Source: an uncultured bacterium
GTDB taxonomy: Bacteria > Acidobacteriota > Aminicenantia > Aminicenantales > CALLJL01
Direction: 5' to 3'
DNA length: 64,000 bases
NCBI GenBank assembly: GCA_938092135.1
Contig: CALLJL010000003.1
Coordinates: forward strand, 1-64,000
Shown: positions 37,736 through 47,675 of the stretch, piece after piece
Numbering within the stretch: the first letter of the stretch is position 1
How the letters are laid out: each line of letters starts with the position of its first letter
Made by a program: the position numbers and the translations under genes
The notes under the pieces: model-generated
What the model saw: only the letters and a program-made list of their open reading frames with translations
Told to the model about the DNA's origin: nothing
Database searches by the model: none

Positions 37736-40231
37736 ATGAGAAATAAAAAAAGTTTTCACGGGTTGAAAACTTCCCAAAAGCAGTCTGAGGAAGAAGCCGG
37801 ACTGAAGCGGATTGATTTGTTGGTTAGGGGCATGAGCTGTGTAGGCTGTGCCCTTAATATTGAAAAGGCATTAAGTCAGCTTCCCGGAATTAAACAAGCT
37901 GAAGTGAATTTTCCTACCTCAAAGGCCACTATTATTTTTGAACCCCAATTGCTTGACCCAGACATGGCCATCAGCAAAATTCGGGAGCTTGGTTACGATG
38001 TTGTTCCCTCAGAAATTGAGCTGACTATTGAAGGCATGTCCTGTGCTTCCTGTGTGGCTAAGATTGAGTCGGCGCTCAAAAAAACACCAGGGATACTTGA
38101 AGCTTCAGTTAATCTGGCCACAAAAACTGCCCGTGTTTCCTTTGTAGAAAATCTGATCCGACCTGAAGAAATACGCAAAATTATTGATGGGATAGGCTAT
38201 AAGGCCTCATTAATTCAAAAAAAAGAGAAAGTATATTTTTTGCTCGAGACAATTGCTAAGAAGGAATATCTTAGTCTTCGTAATCATTTTTTAGGCGCCA
38301 TTGTTTTGGCGGCAATTATTTTTATTGCCAGCATGCCTCACTGGTTTCCCTTTGTTCCTTCGTGGCTTCAATCTCCCTTTGTTTTATGGTTGCTGGCCAC
38401 ACCAGTTCAATTTTATTTTGGCTGGCCCTTTTTGAGAGGAGCATGGAAAGCTCTGCTTCACCGACAGGCCAATATGAATACCTTAGTTTCTATTGGTACT
38501 TTGGCAGCTTATTTTTATAGTGTCTTGGCCTCTGTTTTTCCCCGCCTTTTTCTGCAAGCTGGGTTAAAGCCTGAGCTTTACTTTGACACCTCTTCGTTTA
38601 TCATCGCCCTAATTCTTTTTGGTCGACTGCTTGAGACGAGGGCCAGAAGCCGAACCTCCGGAGCCATTCAGAAGCTGATGTCTTTGAAACCAAAAACAGC
38701 GCGAATTATTCGGGATGGTCAGGAAATTGAAATACCGGTGGAGGAGATCAAAGTAGGCGAAATCATCGTCGTTAGACCAGGAGAAAAGATTCCCGTCGAT
38801 GGTGTTATCATTGAAGGGCAATCCTCGGTGGATGAGTCAATGATAACCGGTGAAAGCCTTCCTATTGATAAGAAGCCTGGGGATCAAGTCATCGGTGCCA
38901 CGGTCAATCTTGCTGGCAGCTTTATTTTCCAGGCAACTAAAATTGGTGAAGATACTGTTTTGGCCCAGATTATTCGGCTTGTTGAGCAGGCTCAGCTGAG
39001 CAAGGCGCCAATTCAGCGGCTGGCAGATAAAGTGGCCAGTGTATTTGTGCCGGCGGTCATGGCCATAGCTTTTCTCACTTTCATTACCTGGCTTTTTTTC
39101 GGGCCTAGACCAAGTTTTACTAGGGCAGTTCTAAACATGGTTTCCGTTTTAGTTATTGCCTGTCCCTGTGCCCTTGGGCTGGCTACGCCAACCGCTATTA
39201 TTGTGGGAACAGGCAAAGGAGCAGAAAAAGGAATTTTGATTAAAGGCGGGGAAATTTTAGAAAAAGCCCACCGTCTATCTGCTGTTGTTTTTGATAAAAC
39301 TGGAACTTTGACTGAAGGAGAAGCCCGGGTAACCCGAATCATTCCTCTTAACAATTGGAAGGAAGAAGATGTTCTGGAAGCGGCGGCCATTGCTGAGCAG
39401 AGGTCAGAGCATCCTCTCGCCAGAGCAATCCTAAGGGAAGCTCAGAACCGGAGAATTGGGTTGAAGTCAATTGATGATTTTCGTTTATTTGAAGGACTCG
39501 GAGTGGAAGCAACTGTAGGTCCCAAGAAAATTTATGTGGGTAATATAAATTTTTTAAAAGAAAAAAAGATTGATTTAACTGAACTTGATGGTCTCATTAA
39601 CCAGATCTTATCAGAAGGCAAAACCCTGGCTGGCGTCGTTTATGATGGAGAGCTTATGGGCTTCATTGCTTTTGCCGATGCGTTAAAAGAGAGTTCAGTT
39701 GAGGCCATCGAAAAGCTTAAAGCTTTGGGGATTGAGCTTTTCTTGGTAACAGGCGACACCAGGCAAGCCGCTGAGTTCCTCGGTCGTCAAACAGGTCTTA
39801 AAAATATTTTTTATGAAAAACGTCCTGAAGATAAGGTTAAAATTGTGCGAGAGCTTCAGGAGAAGGGATACGTTGTGGCCATGGTTGGCGATGGTCTTAA
39901 CGATGCTCCAGTTTTATCTGCGGCTGATATTGGTATTGCCATTGGAACTGGAACCGATATAGCTATTGAAGCGGCCGACATTGTTTTAATGACCAGCGAT
40001 CTTCAGGCCGTTGCCCGAGCGATTGAGCTCAGCCGTCAGACAATGAAAACCATTAAGCAAAATTTATTCTGGGCTTTTATCTATAACATAATAGGCATCC
40101 CTATAGCCGCCGGGGTTCTTTATCCCTTTTTTGGTCTTCTTTTGAATCCGATTATAGCGGCTTCAGCCATGGCTTTCAGCTCTGTTTCGGTCGTGACCAA
40201 TTCTCTTCGTTTGCGCTGGAAAAAATTTTAG
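37736..40231 (+). CDS. copA: Copper-exporting P1B-type ATPase
   Basis: The 831-residue pump has two N-terminal HMA domains, with Cys35-x2-Cys38 (GMSCVGC) and Cys103-x2-Cys106 (GMSCASC), then eight membrane segments. TM6 has CPC ([14 protein letters not shown]), the phosphorylated Asp is in [11 protein letters not shown], and GDGLNDAP is intact. TM7 has YN and TM8 has [10 protein letters not shown], the marks of Cu(I) export (P1B-1). The start is ATG 37736 with GGGAGA upstream; a TTG at 37700 is possible but weaker. No chaperone or regulator gene is adjacent. Confidence 0.95.
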   Translation: MRNKKSFHGLKTSQKQSEEEAGLKRIDLLVRGMSCVGCALNIEKALSQLPGIKQAEVNFPTSKATIIFEPQLLDPDMAISKIRELGYDVVPSEIELTIEGMSCASCVAKIESALKKTPGILEASVNLATKTARVSFVENLIRPEEIRKIIDGIGYKASLIQKKEKVYFLLETIAKKEYLSLRNHFLGAIVLAAIIFIASMPHWFPFVPSWLQSPFVLWLLATPVQFYFGWPFLRGAWKALLHRQANMNTLVSIGTLAAYFYSVLASVFPRLFLQAGLKPELYFDTSSFIIALILFGRLLETRARSRTSGAIQKLMSLKPKTARIIRDGQEIEIPVEEIKVGEIIVVRPGEKIPVDGVIIEGQSSVDESMITGESLPIDKKPGDQVIGATVNLAGSFIFQATKIGEDTVLAQIIRLVEQAQLSKAPIQRLADKVASVFVPAVMAIAFLTFITWLFFGPRPSFTRAVLNMVSVLVIACPCALGLATPTAIIVGTGKGAEKGILIKGGEILEKAHRLSAVVFDKTGTLTEGEARVTRIIPLNNWKEEDVLEAAAIAEQRSEHPLARAILREAQNRRIGLKSIDDFRLFEGLGVEATVGPKKIYVGNINFLKEKKIDLTELDGLINQILSEGKTLAGVVYDGELMGFIAFADALKESSVEAIEKLKALGIELFLVTGDTRQAAEFLGRQTGLKNIFYEKRPEDKVKIVRELQEKGYVVAMVGDGLNDAPVLSAADIGIAIGTGTDIAIEAADIVLMTSDLQAVARAIELSRQTMKTIKQNLFWAFIYNIIGIPIAAGVLYPFFGLLLNPIIAASAMAFSSVSVVTNSLRLRWKKF

Positions 40232-40280
40232 GCAATAAAAGCTTTAAAAAAGTTAAACTCTTTGGCCATACTTTAAAGAA

Positions 40281-40326
40281 GATAAATGTTTTTTATTTTT
40301 TTGGATAAACTACAAAAACATTTATC
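40281..40326 (+). repeat. 13-bp perfect inverted repeat after copA
   Basis: GATAAATGTTTTT (40281-40293) and AAAAACATTTATC (40314-40326) flank a 20-nt loop. A second, overlapping stem is possible (GGATAAA at 40303 with TTTATCC at 40321). It lies 50 bases after the copA stop, next to a decayed gene. It could be a weak terminator or the edge of a lost element; the arms are mostly A and T. Confidence 0.4.
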
Positions 40327-40439
40327 CAAGTTAAATATCGGTCTAAAGTTTTCTTTAAATCTGCCTAATAAATAGAGATTCAGCCTATTTCAGCGAATTC
40401 TTTGGGAATTAGAACCAATTTGCCAGCCAATGATTTTAG

Positions 40440-42219
40440 TTATTTTAGCTTTTTGTTTGAAAATCTTTTATTCCCCGGTTCGGGAATGATTGCATATTCC
40501 CTTGGTTTAACCAAGTAGTCAAGGATGGATGCTGGGCGCAGAAACCGAGATTTTAAATGGGGGCGCATATTCCAGAGAGCCGGATTAATTCCTGGATTAT
40601 TGTGGCCAAGGAAGCTGGTTATTTCTTGACCAAAAGAATCGGTCATAATAATGTTGATATTGCCCTTTATTTTATTTTTTAAAAAATTTAAGGCCATGGG
40701 GTTCAGGGGGAGTAATGAGATGGCGATGGCCAAAAAGATAATCATTTGGCGCCAAAGCTTCTTACGATCCGCACAGGGGTTTATGGCAAAAAAGTAAATT
40801 TCCGAGAAAAAGAAGATGGGGATTTTTTTATTCTCAAAGATAAGAACAACTGGCGATTAAGGTAGGTTGGTGGCAAGAAATGCGCGGGGGTCATCATAAT
40901 CTTCTGTTTTAAAAACAAAAGCAGTAAAATAATCCTGCCAATAACCTGTTTGGCCTAAATAGGCAACACTCTCTTGGAAAGGGAAAGAAAAAATTCGACA
41001 GGTCTAGCAATCTCCGTGACCTCCAGCGGCCAAAATTTTCGAGGTTAAATCAATTCGAGTAGGGCCACAATTTTTAGTTAGCCTGACTTTTCCATAACTT
41101 GTTTCCAGCCAAATTACACCCGGCCCAACTAGTGGTTCGGTAATGGTGTTAAGGCAAACCAGGGAAATCCACCTTCTGATCGAGGGATAATTTTTCTTAC
41201 GTCACCGATGGTTAAATCTGGACTTTTTTCCGGCCAGTGCTCACCGCAGTCGAACGAACGCAGGAAAATCCGAGCTTCCTATAAATAATTTTGCTGTTAC
41301 GGGATGAAAGATGAATAGGCAAGTCTAAAGAAAGTGAATAGAAAGCGATAGGAAGGCTTACTCCCTTCTCGACGGGCCCAAAAGTTCATTGGATATCCAA
41401 GTTTTTAATCAGCTCGGAAATAACCTCCCTCAGGCTGGCTTGTATATGGTCAGCGACTGTTAGCTTGGTCAACTGGATGTAAAGGCCGTCGCCACCTCCG
41501 AAAGCTATCAAATCCAAGAGCTTATTCCCTTCCGGTCAGCCCTGTTGCCTGGCCCTTTCCAGTGTTCATAATCCTGGAGACCAAAGTAAGTGTTATAGCG
41601 CCCATCCATGTCCACACCGATGGCGTCTACCTGACTGATGGTTAAATTATAATAATGATCACAGGTCAAGCCATCATCATAAAAGACATAGATACCACCC
41701 TCTAATCCCATGATAATTCTGTTTGAATTTTAGGGTCAATCCAGAATCAGACATCGCCAAATTCTTTCTTAAAAAGATGGAAATGTGGCCAATTTAGGTC
41801 ATGCCAGGTGCGGCCACCATCTGGGGAGTTACCCAGGCAGACGCCGGTCACAAAAAATTTTTTATCTTCATTGGGATCAATTCTAATCTGGCTGAAATAA
41901 AAGGTTCTTTAGAGCTGACATTATCTTCGGGTAAGTTCATTTTAACCCAGGTTTCGCCGCCATCGTCTGTCCGATAAACTTCACGGCCAATTCTTCTTTC
42001 CTTAGGTTTTAAACCTTTTTTCTATCGAGGTTAGTTTCAGCCAGCGTCGGAGCTCTCTTGGAAGCATTTTCAATTACAGCATAAAGGATATAAGGCCTAT
42101 AATAAATTCTCATCAAAATTTTGGGCCTTGACTGGAGTGGCCATTAAAAGAGAAAGGATTAAGAAAATAATTAATCTAAGCCAATTCTGTCAATAAGTTT
42201 TTTCCCTCTTAACCTCCAT
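40440..42219 (-). pseudogene. Decayed BNR/VPS10-type glycosyl-hydrolase-like gene
   Basis: Reading the minus strand from ATG 42219 (with AAGGAAGGGG upstream) gives a signal peptide (LIIFLILSLLMATPVKA) broken by a TGA at 42190-42192. It then jumps to pieces of the large exported BNR (Asp-box) family: VYRTDDGGETWVK (about 41950-41990), GNSPDGGRTWHDLNWP, YDDGLTCDHYYNL plus AIGVDMDGRYN, and GGGDGLYIQ. Near the end come KTEDYDDPRAFLATNLP and a last piece with GHNNPGINPALWNMR resembling the FlgD-Ig-like end. At least two stops and several frameshifts separate them, and the N-terminal third is missing. The assignment rests on motif memory, not on a search. Confidence 0.75.
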
Positions 42220-42513
42220 AGTATTTTCCCCTTCCTTTTGCTTAAAATTTTTCTCTTTGCCAATGATCTTTAAATAAGCAATAAATTTAAAAAAGATTAT
42301 TCGCTGCTATAAATTTTTTGCAGGTAAAAGATCGTTTTTGGGAAGCCAAAGATTAAAAGGAAAAATTTTTATCCTTGAGATGGGGAAAGATTTTGAACCA
42401 ATTTAAAATAGAAATTTTTTAGATCAAAAGAGAAAAGATAGTCAAAGATAAAAAAGTAATCATATGAAATGGGCTTGAGGAAAAGGCAGGTTAAAAGATC
42501 AGACAATGGCCTT

Positions 42514-43100
42514 TTAGATTAAGCTAGAAATTCTTAAAAAAATGATGATTTTAGGCCGGAAGCAAGGAAAAAGAACGACGGATGAAAATAAATCTGGTCT
42601 AAGTTTAAGATGATGTTTTATTTTAAAGAGAGGCTCAATTTCAGGCTGGTCAAATTCTTTATCATAATCAATTGCTTCAAGCTTCAGAGGAATTTGAGGA
42701 CTGGAGAAATAGCCAAAATTTAAAGATAATGAAAGACCTTTCAAAAGGCGGTGGCCGAGAAGTGTATTCAATAAAGACTTCATATTCAGAACTGGGGCCC
42801 TTAATTGGTGAGGTTTGATAAAAAAAGCCAATTTTAACCCCTAAATTCTTTAATGGAAAAAGCCCGACAGTTATAAATTTTCCTCTGATCCTGGTTAAAT
42901 TCAGGTTAAGTCGCTGGGAGCTGAGCTTAGAGCTTCTTCAGACTCAAAGGGAGGTGAATACTGATGTTGATAATGGGAACTGAAATGCTGGCTGTTAAGT
43001 CCCCAGGCAAAGGTTAGCTCGATTAACCCCCGATTGTTACCGGGCCAAGCTTTTCTGGATAAACCGGAAAAAAATCAGGCTATGGAGGATTGAATGTTTT
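42514..43100 (-). pseudogene. Possible remnant of a beta-barrel-like gene
   Basis: On the minus strand, short frames alternate barrel-like strands: NNRGLIELTFAWGLNSQHFS (about 43050-42980), then LLKGLSLSLNFGYFSSPQ and LEAIDYDKEFDQPEIEPLFKIKHHLKL. No single frame links them and there is no start or signal peptide. It follows the same strand and the same decay as the neighbouring relic, so a joint loss is plausible. The family is unknown and confidence is low. Confidence 0.3.
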
Positions 43101-43276
43101 AAGTTTAGAGCCCGTTCTTTTTTTGCTTTTATAGATATTTATTTTTTAAATCTCCAACAAACTTTCTGAAATTGTATATAAAAATTGAATTTCCTCGGAT
43201 TAAAATCGACCCCATAGGCAAAATTGGAAAAATCTGATATTTTATAAAACTGTAATTTTGGTTTCCTAAAACTCCG

Positions 43277-44371
43277 ATGGAACAGAAAAAGGTTGCAGTA
43301 GCCATGAGTGGGGGAGTGGATTCTTCAGTTGCCGCTGCTCTTTTGAAAAAGGAAGGCTATGAGGTTATCGGTCTGACGATGAAACTTTTTTCTCTTCCCC
43401 CTGAGATCTGCTTAGACGAACAACTTCGCAGCTGCTGCGGCTGGAAAGCGGTTGAAGATGCCCATCGGGTCTGTTTAGATCTGGGAATTCCCCATTATGA
43501 ACTTGATCTTCGTGAGGAATTTGAGAAAAAAGTTATTGATGATTTCTGCCAGGAATATCTTCGGGGACGAACGCCAAATCCCTGTATTCGATGTAATGAA
43601 TTTATAAAATTCAAAGCCCTGTGGGCCAGGGTAAAAAATTTAGGAGTAGATTTTTTGGCCACAGGACATCATGCCCGGATTGAGTTTGATGAAAGGGTGG
43701 AGCGGTTTCTTTTAAAAAAGGGCCGGGACAAAGCAAAAGACCAGTCTTATTTTCTTTATACCCTTACTCAGGAAGAACTGAAAAGAACTCTTTTTCCTGT
43801 TGGCCAATATACCAAAGATCAAATTCGTCGCCTGGCCAGAAAATTCGGGCTCCATGTAGCTGACCGAGTTGAAAGCCAGGAAATCTGTTTTGTTCTTAAT
43901 GGCGACTATGTTGAGTTTATTAGATCCAGAAAGCCAGAGGCTTTTCGGCCTGGTCCAATTTTAGACAAATTTGGCCGGCCCTTAGGTGAACATGAGGGAA
44001 TTGCCTATTTTACCATTGGCCAGAGGCGAGGGATGCGGATTGCCCTAAAAAAACCTTTTTATGTTGTCGCAATTGATCAGGAAAAGAATGCAATTATTGT
44101 GGGTGAGGAAGAAGAGTTGATGAAGAAGAAGCTTTTGGCGATCAAAATCAATTTAATCGCTCTGGAAAAATTAACTTTGCCTATTTCGGTAAAAGCTAAG
44201 ATCCGGTATAAGCATGAAGAGGCCAAAGCTACTGTTTTCCCTGTCGATGAAGGCACGGTGATAGTTGAATTTAAAGAGCCCCAGAGGGCCATTACGCCGG
44301 GTCAGTCAGTTGTTTTTTATCAAAAGGATATAGTTATCGGTGGCGGAATAATTGACCAGGTTTTAGATTGA
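43277..44371 (+). CDS. mnmA: tRNA-specific 2-thiouridylase MnmA
   Basis: MnmA thiolates U34 of tRNA for Lys, Glu and Gln. The ATP pyrophosphatase motif SGGVDSS is at residues 10-16. The catalytic Cys pair lies in TPNPCIRCN and ESQEICFV, and KDQSYFLYTL and the C-terminal FTIGQRRGMRI are typical. The 364-residue length matches. The first codon follows AAACTCCG and lacks a strong ribosome site. It converges on the membrane sulfatase gene. Confidence 0.96.
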   Translation: MEQKKVAVAMSGGVDSSVAAALLKKEGYEVIGLTMKLFSLPPEICLDEQLRSCCGWKAVEDAHRVCLDLGIPHYELDLREEFEKKVIDDFCQEYLRGRTPNPCIRCNEFIKFKALWARVKNLGVDFLATGHHARIEFDERVERFLLKKGRDKAKDQSYFLYTLTQEELKRTLFPVGQYTKDQIRRLARKFGLHVADRVESQEICFVLNGDYVEFIRSRKPEAFRPGPILDKFGRPLGEHEGIAYFTIGQRRGMRIALKKPFYVVAIDQEKNAIIVGEEEELMKKKLLAIKINLIALEKLTLPISVKAKIRYKHEEAKATVFPVDEGTVIVEFKEPQRAITPGQSVVFYQKDIVIGGGIIDQVLD

Positions 44372-44387
44372 TCTTAAGCCACCGCCT

Positions 44388-46550
44388 CTAACGGATATAT
44401 CCAAGAGAACGAAGACGCTCAATTATTTCCTTAGTCATAATTTTTTCTTCCTTTTTCTCTAAGGAATATTTTTGAAGAGAAGGCTGCCATTTCATCCAGA
44501 AAAGACGAAGGTTATTGGCCAGAGCCTGGTATTTGTCAAGCTGATTCGTCTGTTCCTTTGGATCTTCATCTAATAAATAAAGGGCATCCTTGCCTGTGGA
44601 GCTCAAGATGAGCTTAGGATGAGGAGGAGCGTGTCGAGTAATTGCTACCCTCGTCCCGAGAAAATCTTCTTGAAAACGTTTTGAATTTTCCTCTAAGCCG
44701 ATTCCAGGCGCTGTTGAAGCTGGCAGGGTTGCTTCAGCGACAGTATAAATTATTCCTTCCTCATCCAACAAGGCCCTTGGGCAAGCGTCAGATAATTTGA
44801 TACCAGCTTCCTCGAGGATGAGAAAAAAGAGCTCGCGGTTTTCAATGGGTCTTCCAGGGTTGATCGAGGATTTTTTCTCTTCAGGGAATTTGATGACCAG
44901 AGGAATTTGGAGGATTTCTTCATATAGGGCTGATCTGTGGCCGAAGAAATTGTGTTCACCTAAAGCCTGACCATGGTCGGAGGTAACAATGATCAAGGAT
45001 TGATGATAAAAATTAAGCTGCTTTAAAAGGTCTATTAACTTTCCAAAATTAGCATCGCAGAAGGCAATTTCTTCATCATAACGGGATAGAAATTCCTCAT
45101 AAACTTGAGGATCAATTTTTTCCCTGCCTTCAAGTATATCTTTTATAGGTGCAGATGGAACCTTTTGCTTGCCGCCAAATAATCCCCGGTAAGGATGAGG
45201 AAGATAGTTAATTCCGTGGGGGTCCATATAATGAATATAGAGAAAAAAGGGAGAATTTAGTTTTTTCTTTATCCACGGCAATAGTCGTCTGTTTATTTCT
45301 GAAGAAAGGTAAGATGGGTTAATGAAAAGCTTTACAAAGGCATAGTTATCCAATCGGCCTAACAGATGAACAGATAAAAGGTCAAAAAGGTGAGGCCTTT
45401 CATCAAAATAGAAATTGAAACCCTGATGTAGTCCAAACCAGCTATTCAGTACTCCATGATTGGCCGTCCAGGCTGCAGTTTGATAGCCCTGTTCATTTAA
45501 AATCTCAGCCAAAGTTAAAGCTTCTGCTCCGAGGGGCCGAAGGGAATGACTTTTTCCATTAAAATGTTCGGCCTGATGCTGAGAGGGATAAAGGCCAGTA
45601 AACATGGAAGCAACCGATGGGAGAGTCCAGGGTGAAACCGTATAGGCCTTTTGAAAAATATAGCCATCTCCTGCCAATTCAGCCAAGCGAGGAGTGGTTG
45701 ATCTTGAATGCCCATAAATCGAATACCGGTCTTTTCGTCCGCTGTCCCAGACAACTAGAATAATGTTTGGTCTTAAATGATTTTTCAATTTACTTTTTGG
45801 CTGCGGCAGACTCTTGCTTAATTCAAAATTAAAGTAGGGAGAGATAAAAATAAGTGAAGACAAAAAAATCAAAACCAAAAAAATAAAAGAAATTTTAGAA
45901 ATGGAAGGATTTTTTATGGCCCAGTTTAAATAAGATAATAACCAGACGATCGGAAAAAGAGGGATTGATAGGGCCAGCAAAAATCTAAATCTTTCGGCTG
46001 ATGAGTCAGGGAAGGGAATAGAAGAGAAGAAGAAAAAGTGAATGGCCGGCAAGATAATTTGCCATAAAAAACAGGCTGTCCAGAAATTTAACCCCTCCAT
46101 TTTAAAAGAATATTTTTTAAAAATTATTGTAGCTAAAAAAGTTAGCGCCGCGGCTAAAAACAGAAATAATCCATTGAAGAATAGTCGTTGAAATCCGAAA
46201 TAGGATAAGCGTGCCAAGGCTTTTGTGTTTAAAAGGTAAAAACAAAAAAAGAGCGGCATTGACAGAGTAATAATTAGTATTTGAATCGAGTCAAAGTAGT
46301 CCCTTAATGGACTTTGCTTAAGGGGAATTAACAGAACATTTACCGAGATGAAAAGTATCAAGATGACTGCAAAGCTTAAAATAAACTCAAAAATAAAAAG
46401 CAGGATCAGCGTAAACCAAGGAATAACCGCCCGATGAGATAGAGCTATAATGATTTCTGCTAAAGCAAAGCAGAAAGAAGCGATAAATAAAGGTTTAAGG
46501 CGAGATGATCGTAAAATCAACCAATTTAATAGTGAAGAAATCTTCGTCAA
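44388..46550 (-). CDS. Membrane-anchored sulfatase/alkaline-phosphatase-fold protein
   Basis: The 720-residue protein has about seven hydrophobic helices in its first 240 residues and then a sulfatase-type domain. Metal and nucleophile elements are VVWDSGRKDRYS (Asp), SPWTLPSVASMFTG (Thr at the nucleophile place, not Cys or Ser) and TSDHGQALGEHNFFGH. Such Thr proteins include phosphoethanolamine or phosphoglycerol transferases and unclassified sulfatase-like enzymes. The domain ends exactly at RLRSLGYIR. The start is uncertain: no early ATG exists and TTG 46550 has no good ribosome site. Confidence 0.75.
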   Translation of the reverse strand: MTKISSLLNWLILRSSRLKPLFIASFCFALAEIIIALSHRAVIPWFTLILLFIFEFILSFAVILILFISVNVLLIPLKQSPLRDYFDSIQILIITLSMPLFFCFYLLNTKALARLSYFGFQRLFFNGLFLFLAAALTFLATIIFKKYSFKMEGLNFWTACFLWQIILPAIHFFFFSSIPFPDSSAERFRFLLALSIPLFPIVWLLSYLNWAIKNPSISKISFIFLVLIFLSSLIFISPYFNFELSKSLPQPKSKLKNHLRPNIILVVWDSGRKDRYSIYGHSRSTTPRLAELAGDGYIFQKAYTVSPWTLPSVASMFTGLYPSQHQAEHFNGKSHSLRPLGAEALTLAEILNEQGYQTAAWTANHGVLNSWFGLHQGFNFYFDERPHLFDLLSVHLLGRLDNYAFVKLFINPSYLSSEINRRLLPWIKKKLNSPFFLYIHYMDPHGINYLPHPYRGLFGGKQKVPSAPIKDILEGREKIDPQVYEEFLSRYDEEIAFCDANFGKLIDLLKQLNFYHQSLIIVTSDHGQALGEHNFFGHRSALYEEILQIPLVIKFPEEKKSSINPGRPIENRELFFLILEEAGIKLSDACPRALLDEEGIIYTVAEATLPASTAPGIGLEENSKRFQEDFLGTRVAITRHAPPHPKLILSSTGKDALYLLDEDPKEQTNQLDKYQALANNLRLFWMKWQPSLQKYSLEKKEEKIMTKEIIERLRSLGYIR

Positions 46551-46616
46551 ATTATTATTTAGAAGTTCAAGTTTTATTTATCAGTTTGCAATCCACCTGT
46601 CAACTAAAAGAATTTT

Positions 46617-47645
46617 TTAACCAAAAAAGACTCTGGCGATTTCATAAAGTTCCATGTCGACAGTTTTAAGCTGAGCGACCGCTTTTTCTAAAGGAACAGG
46701 AACTATTTTGTTTCCTTGAAGGCTAACCATCATTCCAAATTGGCCTTCTCTAATAAGGTCAATGGCTGCAATGCCGAATCTTGTGGCTAAGATGCGGTCA
46801 TAAGCTGTGGGCGAACCTCCCCGCTGGGTATGACCGAGAACCGTAACCCTTGTTTCAAGGCCTGTCCTTTTTTCTATTTCCCGGCCGAGATAATGGCCAA
46901 TTCCACCAAGTCTGACATGGCCGAAAGCATCTTTTTCTTCCGACTGAGTTATCAAACCATTTTCTTTGGGCTGAGCGCCTTCAGCCACCACGATGATGCT
47001 AAAATCTTTTCCTCTTTCCCTTCGTTTTTGGATTTCGCGGCAGACTTCATCGAGATCAAAGGGAACTTCTGGAATTAGAATGAGATCAGCGCCACCTGCC
47101 AATCCTCCCATAACCGCAATCCAGCCAGCGTGACGGCCCATAACTTCAACTACCATAACCCTATGATGGGCTTCAGCGGTCGTATGTAAGCGGTCTAAGG
47201 CTTCACAAACAATGGAAACAGCCGTATCAAACCCAAAGGTGTAATCAGTACAAGAGAGGTCATTATCAATAGTTTTTGGAACCCCCACGATTTTAAGACC
47301 CCTTTGATATAATTTTAAGGCAACTCCAAGAGTGTCCTCCCCGCCAATGGCGATAAGAGCGTCAAGTTCGAATTTGGCCATGTTATCAAAAATCTTTTCT
47401 ACATCGCTAGGATTTTTGAAAGGATTAGTGCGAGAAGTACCCAGGATGGTTCCCCCTCGCGGCAAAATGCCAGAGATACTATTAAGATCAAGGGGAATTA
47501 TTTTCCCTTCAATTAATCCCAGCCAGCCATTTTTTATCCCATAGAAATCATATCCATAGTACATGATCCCTTTACGAACAATGGCTCTGATGACAGCATT
47601 TAATCCAGGGCAATCACCGCCGCCTGTTAAAACACCTATTCTCAT
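46617..47645 (-). CDS. pfp: Phosphofructokinase, pyrophosphate-dependent type
   Basis: The enzyme phosphorylates fructose 6-phosphate. I start at ATG 47645 (MRIGVLTGGGDCPGLNAVIRA) with GGAGG upstream. ATP enzymes carry Gly at position 104 (GGDGS) and Gly at 124 (PGTIDND). Here they read GGEDT with Asp104 and PKTIDND with Lys124, the known marks of PPi use, as in the Amycolatopsis-type group. It lies 30 bases after the aldolase gene and is almost certainly co-transcribed with it. Kinetic preference needs assay. Confidence 0.88.
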   Translation of the reverse strand: MRIGVLTGGGDCPGLNAVIRAIVRKGIMYYGYDFYGIKNGWLGLIEGKIIPLDLNSISGILPRGGTILGTSRTNPFKNPSDVEKIFDNMAKFELDALIAIGGEDTLGVALKLYQRGLKIVGVPKTIDNDLSCTDYTFGFDTAVSIVCEALDRLHTTAEAHHRVMVVEVMGRHAGWIAVMGGLAGGADLILIPEVPFDLDEVCREIQKRRERGKDFSIIVVAEGAQPKENGLITQSEEKDAFGHVRLGGIGHYLGREIEKRTGLETRVTVLGHTQRGGSPTAYDRILATRFGIAAIDLIREGQFGMMVSLQGNKIVPVPLEKAVAQLKTVDMELYEIARVFFG

Positions 47646-47675
47646 TTTAACCTCCATTTCAGGTTTTTATTTTAA

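Noticed and set aside
40440-40745. Independent small protein of 101 residues
   Set aside because: Its content (GHNNPGINPALWNMR) fits the C-terminal end of the decayed BNR-type gene, so I treat it as part of that relic.
41508-41711. Independent 67-residue protein
   Set aside because: It matches the middle of the same broken gene (YDDGLTCDHYYNL, AIGVDMDG) and has no ribosome site.
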